Positions 31,303-40,885 of a stretch of DNA of 64,000 nucleotides are shown here, in pieces (within the stretch, counting starts at the first letter, position 1; each line of letters opens with the position of its first letter). This DNA comes from a virus. Below the pieces are notes generated by a model. That model was not told where the DNA came from and did not search any database. It saw only the letters and a list, made by a program, of their open reading frames with translations. The translations under genes were made by a program, and so were the position numbers. The DNA lies in the IMG/VR virus record IMGVR_UViG_3300020185_004577, positions 1 through 64,000 of that record. One strand, 5' to 3'.

Positions 31303-31767
31303 TCAATCAAATATTTTGTAGTAAAACTTAGGTAATAATATTTCTGAATCTGAATAATTTAATTTGTATTCGTACTTAATGAGTGCAACATCGAAGTCCA
31401 TACGTTTAACTATAGCTCCAGTAGGGTCTAATAAATCAATTTTACAAATATGAACATCTTTATATTCATCAATCCAATCATTTGATGTGATTGCTAACAT
31501 TGATTCTATGGAGATAATATTACCTTGTTCAGGAGTATAATAAAAATGTAAAGATTTAATTCTGTCTGGGCTGATTGTTTTATCAGAATATTCATTTTGT
31601 AAAAAAACAACAAATCTATTTGCTTTATATGGTTCAAAAGAATTAAAAAGAGTTCCTTGAGTTAAACGATAAGATTCTGGGTTGTTTATATTATAGTATG
31701 CATAACCCGTATAAGGAGAAGATTCTTTTCTTTCAAGAATTAACTTTCTTTTTCTCCTTTTATACAT
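31303..31767 (-). CDS. Unknown protein, possible tail-tube-like fold
   Basis: A 154-residue protein. The start MYKRRKRKLILERKESS resembles the DUF1566-like protein (KRHLILEN). The body has NRFVVFLQNEYSDK and a C-terminal strand pattern (VHICKIDLLDPTGAIV, VALIKYEYKLNYSDSE). This recalls tail tube or baseplate beta barrels, but the similarity is weak. It overlaps nothing and lies two bases from the next gene at 31770. The LILE start suggests a virion destination. Confidence 0.45.
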   Translation of the reverse strand: MYKRRKRKLILERKESSPYTGYAYYNINNPESYRLTQGTLFNSFEPYKANRFVVFLQNEYSDKTISPDRIKSLHFYYTPEQGNIISIESMLAITSNDWIDEYKDVHICKIDLLDPTGAIVKRMDFDVALIKYEYKLNYSDSEILLPKFYYKIFD

Positions 31768-31769
31768 AA

Positions 31770-32414
31770 TTAAATTCTATTCTTATATTTTAATATTTTT
31801 TGCATTTTTACAGGAGTAAGAACAAGTCCATTTTTTAGTGTTAAAGAAAATTGCTTAGCAATAGCCCTTTCTATCAAATCAAAGCTTAATCTAGTATCTC
31901 CAACCAAAAACCCTCTGTCAGTAAATTTGACAATAAATGGGAAGTTTGTTTTAGTGTCAAACCTAACTATCAAATCTTTTTTTGGTACTTTTGGCATTTC
32001 CTTAGCTGGATTAGCAACTTTTTTGCTTACAACATTGAGCTCTTTTTCTTGTTCTGTCAAAGATTCGGCTGCAGATTTCTCTGCTGTTATTTTTTGATTT
32101 TCTAAATCTGTAACTCTTTGTTTGGCAGAAGATTCTAATTCTCTAGTTAAATCCAATTGGTCTTGAGTTATCTTTACCTGCGCATCAGCCATTTTTTTAT
32201 AATCGGCCCCACTAGCAGAAGTTTGAACTTGTTTGTCCATTTTTAATTTTTCTGTTAGATTTTTTATGCTTTCCGTAGTTTTTTCTAAAGTATCTTTAGC
32301 CAATTCTATTGCATCTTCTAAAGTTGCAACATTGTCAACTTTTGCATCATCTTCAGACAAATACAAAGAAGCTTCTTTTAATATAAATGAATCTATATCT
32401 CTTTTGGTAAACAT
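31770..32414 (-). CDS. Coiled-coil protein with capsid-targeting-like start
   Basis: A 214-residue protein. MFTKRDIDSFILKEASLYLS holds the I-L-K-E-A site at 11-15. About 30-130 is a long coiled coil (IKNLTEKLKMDKQVQ, DQLDLTRELESSAKQ). A C-terminal basic/beta segment (KDLIVRFDTKTNFPFIV) may be the folded end. It has a strong phage-type box 16 nt before the ATG. A head-packaged or scaffold-like protein is a reasonable guess. Confidence 0.6.
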   Translation of the reverse strand: MFTKRDIDSFILKEASLYLSEDDAKVDNVATLEDAIELAKDTLEKTTESIKNLTEKLKMDKQVQTSASGADYKKMADAQVKITQDQLDLTRELESSAKQRVTDLENQKITAEKSAAESLTEQEKELNVVSKKVANPAKEMPKVPKKDLIVRFDTKTNFPFIVKFTDRGFLVGDTRLSFDLIERAIAKQFSLTLKNGLVLTPVKMQKILKYKNRI

Positions 32415-32430
32415 GTTGTTTTGTTTTTAA

Positions 32431-32438
32431 TATAAATA
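32431..32438 (-). promoter_or_regulatory. Phage-type promoter motif (TATTTATA)
   Basis: Minus-strand AAACTATTTATATTAAAAAC ends 16 nt before the ATG at 32414. Confidence 0.55.
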
Positions 32439-32451
32439 GTTTATAAAAGTA

Positions 32452-32478
32452 AAAAAGAGCACTTAAAAGTACTCTCTT
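32452..32478 (-). terminator. Weak intrinsic terminator after gene 32491
   Basis: On the minus-strand RNA, GAGUACUU pairs with AAGUGCUC through one G-U pair around a 2-nt loop, followed by U-rich sequence, 13 nt after the stop. Confidence 0.55.
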
Positions 32479-32490
32479 TCATTTATTATA

Positions 32491-32676
32491 CTATTGTGCA
32501 CCCATTAAATTATCATAATGTTCTTGCCAAATCTTTTCTTCTTTTCTCTTCAAATCTTCTAAGGCCTTTCTTTTTTGTTCCAAATGCTTTTGAGCCACTT
32601 TTTTTCTAGCCGCTTTTTTTTTGCCTTTTTTTACAGATAGTCTATTTTTTGTTGCTTTATTTTTAACTTTTTTCAT
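32491..32676 (-). CDS. Small very basic protein
   Basis: A 61-residue protein, MKKVKNKATKNRLSVKKGKK and onward, with an extremely basic first half and a helical, charged C-terminal half (LEQKRKALEDLKRKEEK). It may bind nucleic acid, for example to condense DNA, or act as a small packaged protein. No family recognised. It has an independent gene position with its own terminator. Confidence 0.5.
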   Translation of the reverse strand: MKKVKNKATKNRLSVKKGKKKAARKKVAQKHLEQKRKALEDLKRKEEKIWQEHYDNLMGAQ

Positions 32677-32726
32677 ATTGCTAAATTTTTTAATAAAATT
32701 AAATAATTTTTATACAAAGTCAACAA

Positions 32727-34448
32727 TTAAGACATTCTATTATTGATTTCATCTCTAACTTTAGCAGCTTTTTCATAATCTTCTACTTCCAAAGAAGAGG
32801 CTAAAGCATCATTAAGTTCATCAATATTCATATCTGATATGTTTTTATCAATTTGTGTCTCTTGAACTTCTGGGCTTTCTTCTACTTCAATTCTATCATC
32901 ACCATCTTCGATAGCCCTTAATATATCATCTGTATTATCAGAACCTGCATCAACTATATCTTCTGGGCTAGGTGTTTGACCATTATTTTCTTCTTGATAT
33001 TCTTCAATATCTTCTTCTATCTCGTCTAACAACTCCTCAAGAGCAGAAATTCCTGCCTGGCCATCATGTAGTACTTTATCCATTAAATCCAAAAATTCGT
33101 CTGGCTCTAGCATGCCAAGCTCATATAACAAGGTGGAAACTATAGTGTAATCATTTTCTCTATCTTGAACTATATAATCGATTGCATCATGTAAGTATTT
33201 CCAAATTCTAGGGCCTAATAATTTCATCCAGTGCTCTTCTTGGTATGAATCTGCCCTACCCAATACTGCTTTTTGCATTTTTGGGGTCATATTTTCTAAA
33301 CTGTATGCAAATAAGTATTCCACCACAGATTTTGCTACTTCATGAAGTAATATGGGAAACAGATGAGCAGAGGCCTTAGCTCCAGTTACTGGTCTAGTTT
33401 GCACCTCATCTTCGCCCTCTTCACCATCTTCGTCTTGAGAGTCTTCTTCATCTCCAAATTTTAATTCTGATTTACCCATATTAGTTCTCATGCCAGTGGC
33501 TTTTGGGTCAAAACTCCAAGTCATCAACTCAACAGTTGGCATAATTTCCATATACAAAGCAAATAACTCGGGGTCAATCGCTTCCACTTCAGCTCTTAAG
33601 TCAGATATAGTTTTGTGACTTCTATATCCTGCACCCATCGCTAATGCGTTTTGCATAAATCTTTTGTCTAAATTCTTTTTTAATTGCTCTTGTTCTTCTG
33701 GTGTAAAATCATCTTCTATAGTTTGTTCTAACTGTTGTTGCAAATCTTGACCAGAATCATCTTCCATATCCATGTCTGGTCCATTTTCTAAAGGCTTTAA
33801 ATCGGCTTCTATTTTTTGCATGATTCTATCTTCTACACCAAAAGTACGCTTCACTACATCTAAAGCAAGTCTTTCAAGCGCTTCTTTATGTCTAGCCTCT
33901 AACATGCTAGCCATCATTGTTTTTTGCATAGCATTCATAGGAGCTATAAGCCCTGCTTCTTGTGCATTTCTTAACACCTCATTAAACTCTTCTGTTCCTA
34001 ATTTTGATAAAGTCTTGAAATCTGGTTCTCCTTTTTGGAATATTTCTATATGTTTAAAAGGAGTATCTTCTGCACCCTCCTCTCCAGATAAGCCAGATTT
34101 AATTCTTGGGTGTATAAACCTTTCTCCTGAAGCCTCATCTTCTGGTCTCAATGGAGCTTCATTTATCATCCTTCTATACTTATTATACTCCTCTATTTTT
34201 TTATATTTTCTTTCTAATGTATAAACGCTTTCCATCTGAACACTTTCTGCTTTAGGCTTAGGTTTTTCCGATGGATTTGGGTCTCTATCTGGTATGCCTC
34301 TTCTTTTTTTCTTTTTCCCAGTGTCTGTATCTGTATCTGTATCTGTATCAGTATCGGGATTGGCTATTTCATTTTCTTCCATCTTTTTTTCCATAAGACG
34401 CTTAGCAATAGCTTCTTTTAAAAGTTTTTTTAAATCTTTCTTATTCAT
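32727..34448 (-). CDS. Large acidic virion-type protein with TD repeat and UVR motif
   Basis: A 573-residue protein. The N-terminus [18 protein letters not shown] has the L-K-E-A site (10-13), and a second site, MINEAPL, is at about 94-100. A Thr-Asp repeat (32-43) and a KKKKRR patch separate them. The middle (150-480) is helical and acidic with an [18 protein letters not shown] segment. About 540-573 is a UVR-like motif ([20 protein letters not shown]). No family recognised; the size and acidity fit an internal or head-associated protein. A phage-type box lies 30 nt upstream. Confidence 0.65.
   Translation of the reverse strand: MNKKDLKKLLKEAIAKRLMEKKMEENEIANPDTDTDTDTDTDTGKKKKRRGIPDRDPNPSEKPKPKAESVQMESVYTLERKYKKIEEYNKYRRMINEAPLRPEDEASGERFIHPRIKSGLSGEEGAEDTPFKHIEIFQKGEPDFKTLSKLGTEEFNEVLRNAQEAGLIAPMNAMQKTMMASMLEARHKEALERLALDVVKRTFGVEDRIMQKIEADLKPLENGPDMDMEDDSGQDLQQQLEQTIEDDFTPEEQEQLKKNLDKRFMQNALAMGAGYRSHKTISDLRAEVEAIDPELFALYMEIMPTVELMTWSFDPKATGMRTNMGKSELKFGDEEDSQDEDGEEGEDEVQTRPVTGAKASAHLFPILLHEVAKSVVEYLFAYSLENMTPKMQKAVLGRADSYQEEHWMKLLGPRIWKYLHDAIDYIVQDRENDYTIVSTLLYELGMLEPDEFLDLMDKVLHDGQAGISALEELLDEIEEDIEEYQEENNGQTPSPEDIVDAGSDNTDDILRAIEDGDDRIEVEESPEVQETQIDKNISDMNIDELNDALASSLEVEDYEKAAKVRDEINNRMS
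34322..34356 (-). repeat. 6-bp microsatellite (Thr-Asp repeat)
   Basis: About five copies of a GATACA-type hexamer (minus strand) encode the Thr-Asp repeat of the gene at 32727. Near-identical units suggest slippage. Confidence 0.85.
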
Positions 34449-34478
34449 TTTTATTTATTTAATATAAAATATTACTAC

Positions 34479-34486
34479 TATAAATA
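34479..34486 (-). promoter_or_regulatory. Phage-type promoter motif (TATTTATA)
   Basis: Minus-strand ATCATATTTATAGTAG ends 30 nt before the ATG at 34448. Confidence 0.5.
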
Positions 34487-34499
34487 TGATTCAAAAAAG

Positions 34500-34530
34500 A
34501 AAAAGCCCTCTGTTTAAAAGAAGGCTTTTA
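34500..34530 (-). terminator. Intrinsic terminator after nrdA
   Basis: AAAAAGCC / GGCTTTT hairpin with T-rich tail on the minus strand, 24 nt after the nrdA stop. Confidence 0.75.
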
Positions 34531-34553
34531 CTTTATTATTTAACTTTTATACA

Positions 34554-37211
34554 CTAACTTCCGCAAGCTTCACAATTGTCTGGATTATCTAGACTACAAG
34601 CCATTTGAGACATGGCATCCACCTCTTCTTCTGACATATCTGTGGGAGATGTGGGAGAAACAACTTCAGGTACAGATGTAGAAGATATAAATCTACCATC
34701 ACTATCTATTTTTTCAACAACTTTTGTTTCTGGAATGCTGTCAATCAGAACTTCTGAGTTTATTTCTATATTTTTAATTTCAGAGTCATCTTTTTTCTTT
34801 ATTGAGTTAACGTCTGTACCTAAAGATTTTCTGGCTTCTGATTTTGCATTACTTCTAAGATAATACATACCAGTCTTTAGGCCTTTAGACCATCCATAAA
34901 ATAGAGCTTTATTTACCTTTGCAACATTTGCGTCTCTTAAAAATAGGTTCATAGATTGTGACTGGTCTATAAATGCAGCTCTATCAGCAGACATGTCTAT
35001 AAGATTGCTGGCTTTCATTTCCCAAACAGTTTTATAAGTCATTTTTATTTCTTCTGGTATTTCTGCTATAGTTTGAATAGAACCATTATTTTGAATCATC
35101 TTTATTCTAATATCATCATTCCACAAGTCTATATTTATCAAATCTTCAACCAAGTGTCTGTTTACCAAAACAAACTCTCCTGACAACACATTTCTTTTAT
35201 ATAAATTATTTGTAAAAGGCTCAAAACACTCATTATTCCCCAATATTTGTGCAGTAGATGCTGTAGGCATAGGTGCTACCAGTAAAGAATTTCTAACACC
35301 ATGTTTAATTACAGACTTTTTAAGTTTTGACCAATTCCAAAGGCCAGACAATTCTTCTTCTTTAATTCCCCACATATCATACTGAAATATGCCTTTAGAA
35401 ACTGGAGAACCTTTAAAAGAAGAGTATGCTCCTGATGTTTCTGGAGCGTCTGCATTAATGGCGACCTCTTCTTTGTATAAAGATTTTGAAATATCGTTAG
35501 AAGCAGTCATGGCAGCAAAGTATATTGTTTCAAAAATATCTTTGTTTAATTGTTTGGCTGAATTTGACTCAAAAGGAATTCCTAAAAGAGCAAATGTATC
35601 AGCTAAGCCTTGAACGCCCAAACCTATAGGCCTATGTCTCATGTTGGACTTTTTAGTTTCTTTAGTTGGATACCAATTTGCATCTATAACTCTATTTAAA
35701 TTCAAGGTTGCTTGATATGTAACATCATAAAGCTTCTTGAAATCATAAGTTCTAAGACTCTTATCTTTGGACTTAACCTTTCCAGTTGGAATGTCTACCA
35801 TTTTAGGAAGAGCTATTGAGGCCAAATTGCAAACTGCAGTTTCATCTGGAGTACTTACCTCCATGATTTCTGTGCACAAATTAGAAGATTTAATTACTCC
35901 TATATTTTTTTGATTACTTTTGTTGTTGGCAGAATCTTTAAAAAGAACATAAGGTGTTCCAGTTTCTATTTGAGCTTCAAGTATTTTACCCCACAACTCT
36001 CTAGCTTTCATCACTTTTTTACCTCTACCTTCTGATTCATATTTTTCATAAAGTTTGGTAAATTCTAAATTTACTTCTGATTCATTTAATAGTTCACCAT
36101 CTTCATTGTATTTAGGGTATACATCATATACATCTGAAAGACCTGGGCATTCGTTGGGGCACATTAAAGTCCAATTAGCATCATCTTTAACTCTTTGCAT
36201 AAACAAATCAGGAGTCCACAATGCTAAAAACAAATCTCTAGCTCTTTCCTCTTCTTTTCCGTGGTTTTTTCTTAAATCAATAAAACTTTCTACGTCAAAA
36301 TGCCAAGGCTCTAGATATATGGCAAACGAACCCTTTCTCTTGCCCCCTTGATTTATCCATCTAGCTACTTCATTGTAGGTTTTAAGCATAGGGAGTAGAC
36401 CGTCTGAATTGCCTCCAGTGCCCTTTATATAAGAGCCTTTAGACCTTACACCATGAACATGAAGACCTACTCCACCAGACCATTTAGATATTTTTGCCAC
36501 ATCCTTTAAAGTGTCGAACAAAGAATCTATATCATCCCCCTTGTTAGCAACTAAAAAACATGAAGACAATTGCGGCTTAGGAGTTCCAGAATTAAATAAA
36601 GTCGGAGTTGCATGAGTAAATTGTCCTGTAGATAGTAATTCATAAGTTTTTTGAACCTCCTTTAAGTTCTCACCCCATATGCCCAAAGAAACTCTCATGT
36701 ACATATGTTGTGGTGTCTCAACAACCATTCCATTAATTTTTAACAAATAAGACCTTTCCAGTGTTTTGAATCCAAAATATTCAAAATCCAAATCTCTATC
36801 ATGAATAATCATGGATTCTATTTTCTTAGCATTTGACTTTACAACGTTTAATAACTCTTCGGAAACCAAAGGGGCATGCTCTTTTGTTTTTGGGTCTATA
36901 TTGTTATACAAGTCTTCTATGGTATCTTTAAAAGATTTTTTTGTCTCTTTTTTAACAGAAGTTAAAGCTATTCTGGCTGCAAGTATTGAGTAGTCAGGAT
37001 GTATTCTAGTTAAAGATGCAGCAGTTTCTGCCGCTAAAGTATCTAATTCTCTAGTGGTAACACCATCATATACCCCTGCAATAACCTTTTTTGCAATTTC
37101 CATATAATCAACAAAATCTTGGTCTAATCCATACGTTTGTTTTTTTATTCTTGCTGATATTTTGTCAAATTTTACTGACTCTTCAGAGCCGTCTCTTTTT
37201 ATTACTTTCAT
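34554..37211 (-). CDS. nrdA: Class I ribonucleotide reductase, large subunit
   Basis: An 885-residue catalytic subunit that reduces ribonucleoside diphosphates. An N-terminal ATP cone (1-90, MKVIKRDGSEESVKFDK) controls overall activity. The active-site Cys of the first pair is in SSCFLVAN (C218), and the N-x-C-x-E radical site is NLCTEIM (about 445). The finger loop and barrel follow (PMPTASTAQILGN, about 640). The C-terminus has a C-x-x-C pair (NCEACGS), needed for re-reduction. It follows nrdB by 17 nt and shares its promoter. No thioredoxin or glutaredoxin is seen here, so the host reductant is probably used. Confidence 0.97.
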   Translation of the reverse strand: MKVIKRDGSEESVKFDKISARIKKQTYGLDQDFVDYMEIAKKVIAGVYDGVTTRELDTLAAETAASLTRIHPDYSILAARIALTSVKKETKKSFKDTIEDLYNNIDPKTKEHAPLVSEELLNVVKSNAKKIESMIIHDRDLDFEYFGFKTLERSYLLKINGMVVETPQHMYMRVSLGIWGENLKEVQKTYELLSTGQFTHATPTLFNSGTPKPQLSSCFLVANKGDDIDSLFDTLKDVAKISKWSGGVGLHVHGVRSKGSYIKGTGGNSDGLLPMLKTYNEVARWINQGGKRKGSFAIYLEPWHFDVESFIDLRKNHGKEEERARDLFLALWTPDLFMQRVKDDANWTLMCPNECPGLSDVYDVYPKYNEDGELLNESEVNLEFTKLYEKYESEGRGKKVMKARELWGKILEAQIETGTPYVLFKDSANNKSNQKNIGVIKSSNLCTEIMEVSTPDETAVCNLASIALPKMVDIPTGKVKSKDKSLRTYDFKKLYDVTYQATLNLNRVIDANWYPTKETKKSNMRHRPIGLGVQGLADTFALLGIPFESNSAKQLNKDIFETIYFAAMTASNDISKSLYKEEVAINADAPETSGAYSSFKGSPVSKGIFQYDMWGIKEEELSGLWNWSKLKKSVIKHGVRNSLLVAPMPTASTAQILGNNECFEPFTNNLYKRNVLSGEFVLVNRHLVEDLINIDLWNDDIRIKMIQNNGSIQTIAEIPEEIKMTYKTVWEMKASNLIDMSADRAAFIDQSQSMNLFLRDANVAKVNKALFYGWSKGLKTGMYYLRSNAKSEARKSLGTDVNSIKKKDDSEIKNIEINSEVLIDSIPETKVVEKIDSDGRFISSTSVPEVVSPTSPTDMSEEEVDAMSQMACSLDNPDNCEACGS

Positions 37212-37228
37212 CTCTTATTTTTTTAAAA

Positions 37229-38239
37229 TTAAAACTCATCATCTCCACCATCAAAGCTGATAGTATTCTCTGTTGTATCTCCACCAACTCCAGACTTAGA
37301 ATAGTCACCTACTCTTTTTTCAAAAAAGTTTGTCTTATTTTCAAGTGCTATATTTGACATAAAATCAAAAGGATTTTTAGTTCCAAAAATAGGTGTACAA
37401 TTTAAATCTGACAACAATGCGTCAGCAACGTACTCTAAATATTCAGACATCAACTTTGAATTCATACCTATTAAGCTAACTGGTAAAGATTCTGTGATAA
37501 ACTCTTTTTCTATTTCTAGTGCAGAGCCAATTATCTCTTTAATTCTATCCTTTGAAACTTGATTAATAACATGATTATTGTGTAAGTGTGTTGCAAAATC
37601 ACAATGTAGAGCTTCATCTCTAGATATTAACTCATTAGAAAAGCTAAGCCCTGGCATCAACCCTCTGCTTTTTAGCCAAAAAATAGAACAAAAAGACCCA
37701 GAAAAGAATATTCCCTCAACAGCTGCAAACGCTATAAGCCTTTCAGCAAAACTATCTGATTCAATCCACTTTAAAGCCCACTCAGCCTTTTTCTTTACTG
37801 CTGGTATTGTGTCTAAAGCGTTAAAAAGTCTATCTTTTTCTTCTTTATTTTTTACGTAGGTATCTATAAGTAATGAATACGTTTCTGAATGTATGTTTTC
37901 CATTGAAATCTGAAATCCATAGAAAAATTTAGCTTCAGGATATTGCACTTCGCTTAAAAAGTTTTCTGCTAAATTTTCATTTACAATACCATCTGAAGCT
38001 GCGAAAAATGCTAAAACATTTTTTATGAAATATCTTTCGTTTTCATTTAATTTTTCCCAATCTACTAAGTCTTGTTGTAAATCTATTTCTTCTGCAGTCC
38101 AAAAACTTGCCTCTGCTTTTTTGTAAAATTGCCAAATATCATCATATTTTATAGGAAATACAACAAATCTATTAGGATTATCTTTTAGTATACTTTCTTC
38201 TAATGTACCAACTTTTCGTTCTAGCGTTTTTTCGTTCAT
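37229..38239 (-). CDS. nrdB: Class I ribonucleotide reductase, small subunit
   Basis: A 336-residue ferritin-like radical subunit. Metal ligands are visible in [33 protein letters not shown] and [10 protein letters not shown]. The Tyr in HSETY is in the place of the radical tyrosine. The C-terminus ends FDGGDDEF, a variant of the tail that docks on NrdA. It is first in the nrdB-nrdA unit and has a perfect host-type promoter. Expression early in infection is likely, to supply dNTPs. Confidence 0.97.
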   Translation of the reverse strand: MNEKTLERKVGTLEESILKDNPNRFVVFPIKYDDIWQFYKKAEASFWTAEEIDLQQDLVDWEKLNENERYFIKNVLAFFAASDGIVNENLAENFLSEVQYPEAKFFYGFQISMENIHSETYSLLIDTYVKNKEEKDRLFNALDTIPAVKKKAEWALKWIESDSFAERLIAFAAVEGIFFSGSFCSIFWLKSRGLMPGLSFSNELISRDEALHCDFATHLHNNHVINQVSKDRIKEIIGSALEIEKEFITESLPVSLIGMNSKLMSEYLEYVADALLSDLNCTPIFGTKNPFDFMSNIALENKTNFFEKRVGDYSKSGVGGDTTENTISFDGGDDEF

Positions 38240-38274
38240 ATTATTTTTTTATTTTATTTTATTTTTAAGCAACA

Positions 38275-38305
38275 CAAATATAGTAATAGTAATTTCTTTA
38301 CCAAA
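38275..38305 (-). promoter_or_regulatory. Host-type promoter for nrdBA
   Basis: Minus-strand TTTG (38302-38305), a 19-nt spacer and TATATTTG (38275-38282) match the Bacteroidota consensus exactly; the -7 box ends 35 nt before the ATG. It is the best example in the window. Confidence 0.8.
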
Positions 38306-38324
38306 ATAATTGCTATTTTTTCAC

Positions 38325-39725
38325 TTAAGATTTTGATATTTTTTCAATATCTAAACCTGCAATGTTTGAAAGTCCATAATTAGACTGATTAACATCTTGC
38401 AAAACTCTTATATCTAAATTAGAAGTGTCAAAATGTAAATCAATTGTAAATCCATCTTCTCCATTTCTGTTTTTCAATATCATCATCTTAGCTTTGTTTA
38501 CAGCCTTATCTTCTTCAGTCCTACCTATACCCAATATTAAATCAGCAGTTTGAGCTTTACCAAGACTTTCACTAATAACTCTAAGGTCAAATTTTGGAGA
38601 GTTTATAGCTTCTCTATTTGCTTGAGTTGCAGTCCATATGGGAACATTCAACTCCATAGCCATAGCTCTCAACGTTTCATAAATGCTAGTTAAATTATAT
38701 CTTCTCTCAGAATATTCTGATGTTGATTTCATTATATCCGCATAATCCACAAAAATGACATCTGGTTTAATTCCGTGGTCTCTTTCTAATGATTGTAAGT
38801 GAGCTCTTAAGGTGTTAACAGAAGCTGTGCCAGTTGGAAACTCTTTTATAAAAAGTTGTCCCCCTTTATTTTTTATGTACTGTGATGTCTCTCTAATTTT
38901 ATCCACATATTCAGTAACATATTTTAAAGGTATATTATTAAGTGCAGAATCAAATCTGTGACCTATTTTCTCCTCTTTCATTTCTAGGCTATAATAAATG
39001 GCTTTTTTACCATCCAACATTGCGTTACTGGCCAACTTTACTAGCCCCATAGATTTACCCCCTCCAGTAGGAGCTAATATAATAGCCAACTCTCCACCTG
39101 CAAGACCCCCACCTATAATATTATCTAACCCTTCCATGGCAGTTATCGGCTCTCTACTTTCTATGACTAACCTTTTTTCTACATCATCTAAATAATTGTG
39201 ACCACTACTTTTTGGCTCACCTAACTTTAGGCTATCACCTATAATAACAGATATATTATCATAATCTTCCACCTCCCAAGCTTTTGCAGCTTTTAAGAGT
39301 CCTTTTTTTAAACCTTGTCTTTTACAAAATTCTAAAGAAACTTCTTTAACAAATTTTTGGTCGTTATGCTTATATTTTGAAACAATGTCTATTAACTCTA
39401 TTAATTGCTCCTGTTGTATTCCAACCTCTTTATACTTAATTAAACTAATTAAAGTCTCATAGTTTGGAATGAAATTATATTTTGCTATATATTTGGATAT
39501 ATGCTGAAACAATATCTTATGTTGTATATTGTCAAAGTGCTTAGCATACAAAATGTCTAATATTTGTTGAGAAAATTCTTCATCTTCAATAAAACACTTT
39601 ATTAGCTTAGTTTGAAAAGAAGACTCTTTCATAGCCTCTTTTCTACCCGAATAGTCATCTACATTGTCAAAAGCATCAACTATTTCATTAGCATTTATTT
39701 CTTTCGTGTTTAAATTTTCTTTCAT
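38325..39725 (-). CDS. Replicative DNA helicase (DnaB/gp41-like)
   Basis: A 466-residue hexameric 5'-3' helicase, T4 gp41 type. The N-terminal helical domain is at 1-170. The RecA-like core has Walker A APTGGGKS (218-225), Walker B DVIFVDYADIM, and the later motifs TATQANREAI and KNRNGEDGF. Two candidate DnaA-box-like elements are not needed for it, but one TTATCCACA lies within the gene. It is the replicative helicase of this module, between nrdB and the FEN nuclease. Confidence 0.93.
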   Translation of the reverse strand: MKENLNTKEINANEIVDAFDNVDDYSGRKEAMKESSFQTKLIKCFIEDEEFSQQILDILYAKHFDNIQHKILFQHISKYIAKYNFIPNYETLISLIKYKEVGIQQEQLIELIDIVSKYKHNDQKFVKEVSLEFCKRQGLKKGLLKAAKAWEVEDYDNISVIIGDSLKLGEPKSSGHNYLDDVEKRLVIESREPITAMEGLDNIIGGGLAGGELAIILAPTGGGKSMGLVKLASNAMLDGKKAIYYSLEMKEEKIGHRFDSALNNIPLKYVTEYVDKIRETSQYIKNKGGQLFIKEFPTGTASVNTLRAHLQSLERDHGIKPDVIFVDYADIMKSTSEYSERRYNLTSIYETLRAMAMELNVPIWTATQANREAINSPKFDLRVISESLGKAQTADLILGIGRTEEDKAVNKAKMMILKNRNGEDGFTIDLHFDTSNLDIRVLQDVNQSNYGLSNIAGLDIEKISKS

Positions 39726-39798
39726 TAGATATTTGTTGAAGTGTTAATAAATAAGTTTTTTTTTAAATCTTGTTTTTAATTTGTTTATATTTTTTTTC

Positions 39799-39837
39799 AC
39801 CATAAAGGCTGCAAAGTCTGAAAAGGACTTTTATGGT
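39799..39837. other. Structured intergenic element
   Basis: An outer 8-bp inverted repeat (ACCATAAA / TTTATGGT) encloses an inner stem (AAGTC / GACTT). On the minus-strand RNA the hairpin is followed by A-rich rather than U-rich sequence, so it does not look like an intrinsic terminator. It sits between the FEN gene stop and the helicase start. Confidence 0.5.
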
Positions 39838-39844
39838 TTATAAG

Positions 39845-40885
39845 TTACTTTTTTGCCCTGTCAATTATCTTAGAAGAATATTCTTTTTCTTTAGAAATTA
39901 ATCTATGAAAAGGTCTAAAAAATAAAGATAAATCATTTTTAAAAATATGCATATTAAATCCATCCTTTACAAATAAATTCATAGCATTATTGATACCCCT
40001 TTCCTGCTCTACTGTTGGCATTATAATTATGCACTCAAGTATTTCGTTTACATCATCTATTGCCTTTTGATTAACCATAGGGCTCTTCAGGTTCATCAAT
40101 TCTCTATTTAACTCAATCACCTGTCTTCCATTAATGATTTGCTCATATATCTTTAAAGGCTTTTCCTCATACTTTTCTTCAGCCTCTTTTATAAGTTCAT
40201 CTAAAGTATATCTTTCTTCAAAAAACCTGGGGAAATATGATTTCATTTTTTTCATACCTACACCTTTTAATCCCGAAATACAGTCTGAAGTATCTCCTTC
40301 TATGCACTTAGCAAAAAGTGCATTTTTATGAGTGTAACCAAAAATATCTTTAAAATTTTGTACAGTTATAAGTTTACCGTCAGAAGGTCTTATTACAGAA
40401 ACATTCTCGCCAATTAGTTGATGAAAATCTTTGTCACTGCTGTAAATCAATACATTTTCATTTTTAGACTTATTTTTTACGTATAAACCCAAAAGGTCAT
40501 CTGCCTCTACATATTCTACTTCTACCTGCCTAACACACAGCTCTTCAAGGTAGTTTTTTACTTTTACCTTTTGCTTTAAAGTACTATATTTATTTTTTCT
40601 CTCCTCATCTATTTCATCTTCTGTAAAGTAATACGATTCCTCATCCCAAGACTTATTTCTATTTCCTTTATAAAGTGGGTATATCTTTTGTCTAAACACT
40701 CCAGACATAATACCATCCCAGAAAACTACAACTCTGTCTGGCATTGTCTTGTCTACTATAGACCTTAGGCTATCTAAAAATCCATAAGACCCCCCACAAT
40801 GCTCACCCTTGGAAAAGAGGTCTTGTCGTTTCATGAAATTTCTCTTAAGATTCCACTCCCCGTCTATTAAAAGAACTTTTCTCAT
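39845..40885 (-). CDS. 5'-3' exonuclease / RNase H (FEN family)
   Basis: A 346-residue T4 RNase H-like flap nuclease that removes RNA primers. LLIDGEWN at the start provides an acidic residue, with VFWDG (about 56) and the YKGNR box. EADDLLGLY (about 130-138), SSDKDFHQL and EGDTSDCISGLKGVG follow; the last is the helix-turn DNA-binding loop. Its start codon overlaps the stop of the UvsX-like gene (TAATG), so the two are coupled. Confidence 0.92.
   Translation of the reverse strand: MRKVLLIDGEWNLKRNFMKRQDLFSKGEHCGGSYGFLDSLRSIVDKTMPDRVVVFWDGIMSGVFRQKIYPLYKGNRNKSWDEESYYFTEDEIDEERKNKYSTLKQKVKVKNYLEELCVRQVEVEYVEADDLLGLYVKNKSKNENVLIYSSDKDFHQLIGENVSVIRPSDGKLITVQNFKDIFGYTHKNALFAKCIEGDTSDCISGLKGVGMKKMKSYFPRFFEERYTLDELIKEAEEKYEEKPLKIYEQIINGRQVIELNRELMNLKSPMVNQKAIDDVNEILECIIIMPTVEQERGINNAMNLFVKDGFNMHIFKNDLSLFFRPFHRLISKEKEYSSKIIDRAKK

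Noticed and set aside
38899-38907. DnaA box TTATCCACA as an origin
   Set aside because: It is single, lies inside the helicase gene, and one such match is expected by chance in 64 kb of this composition.
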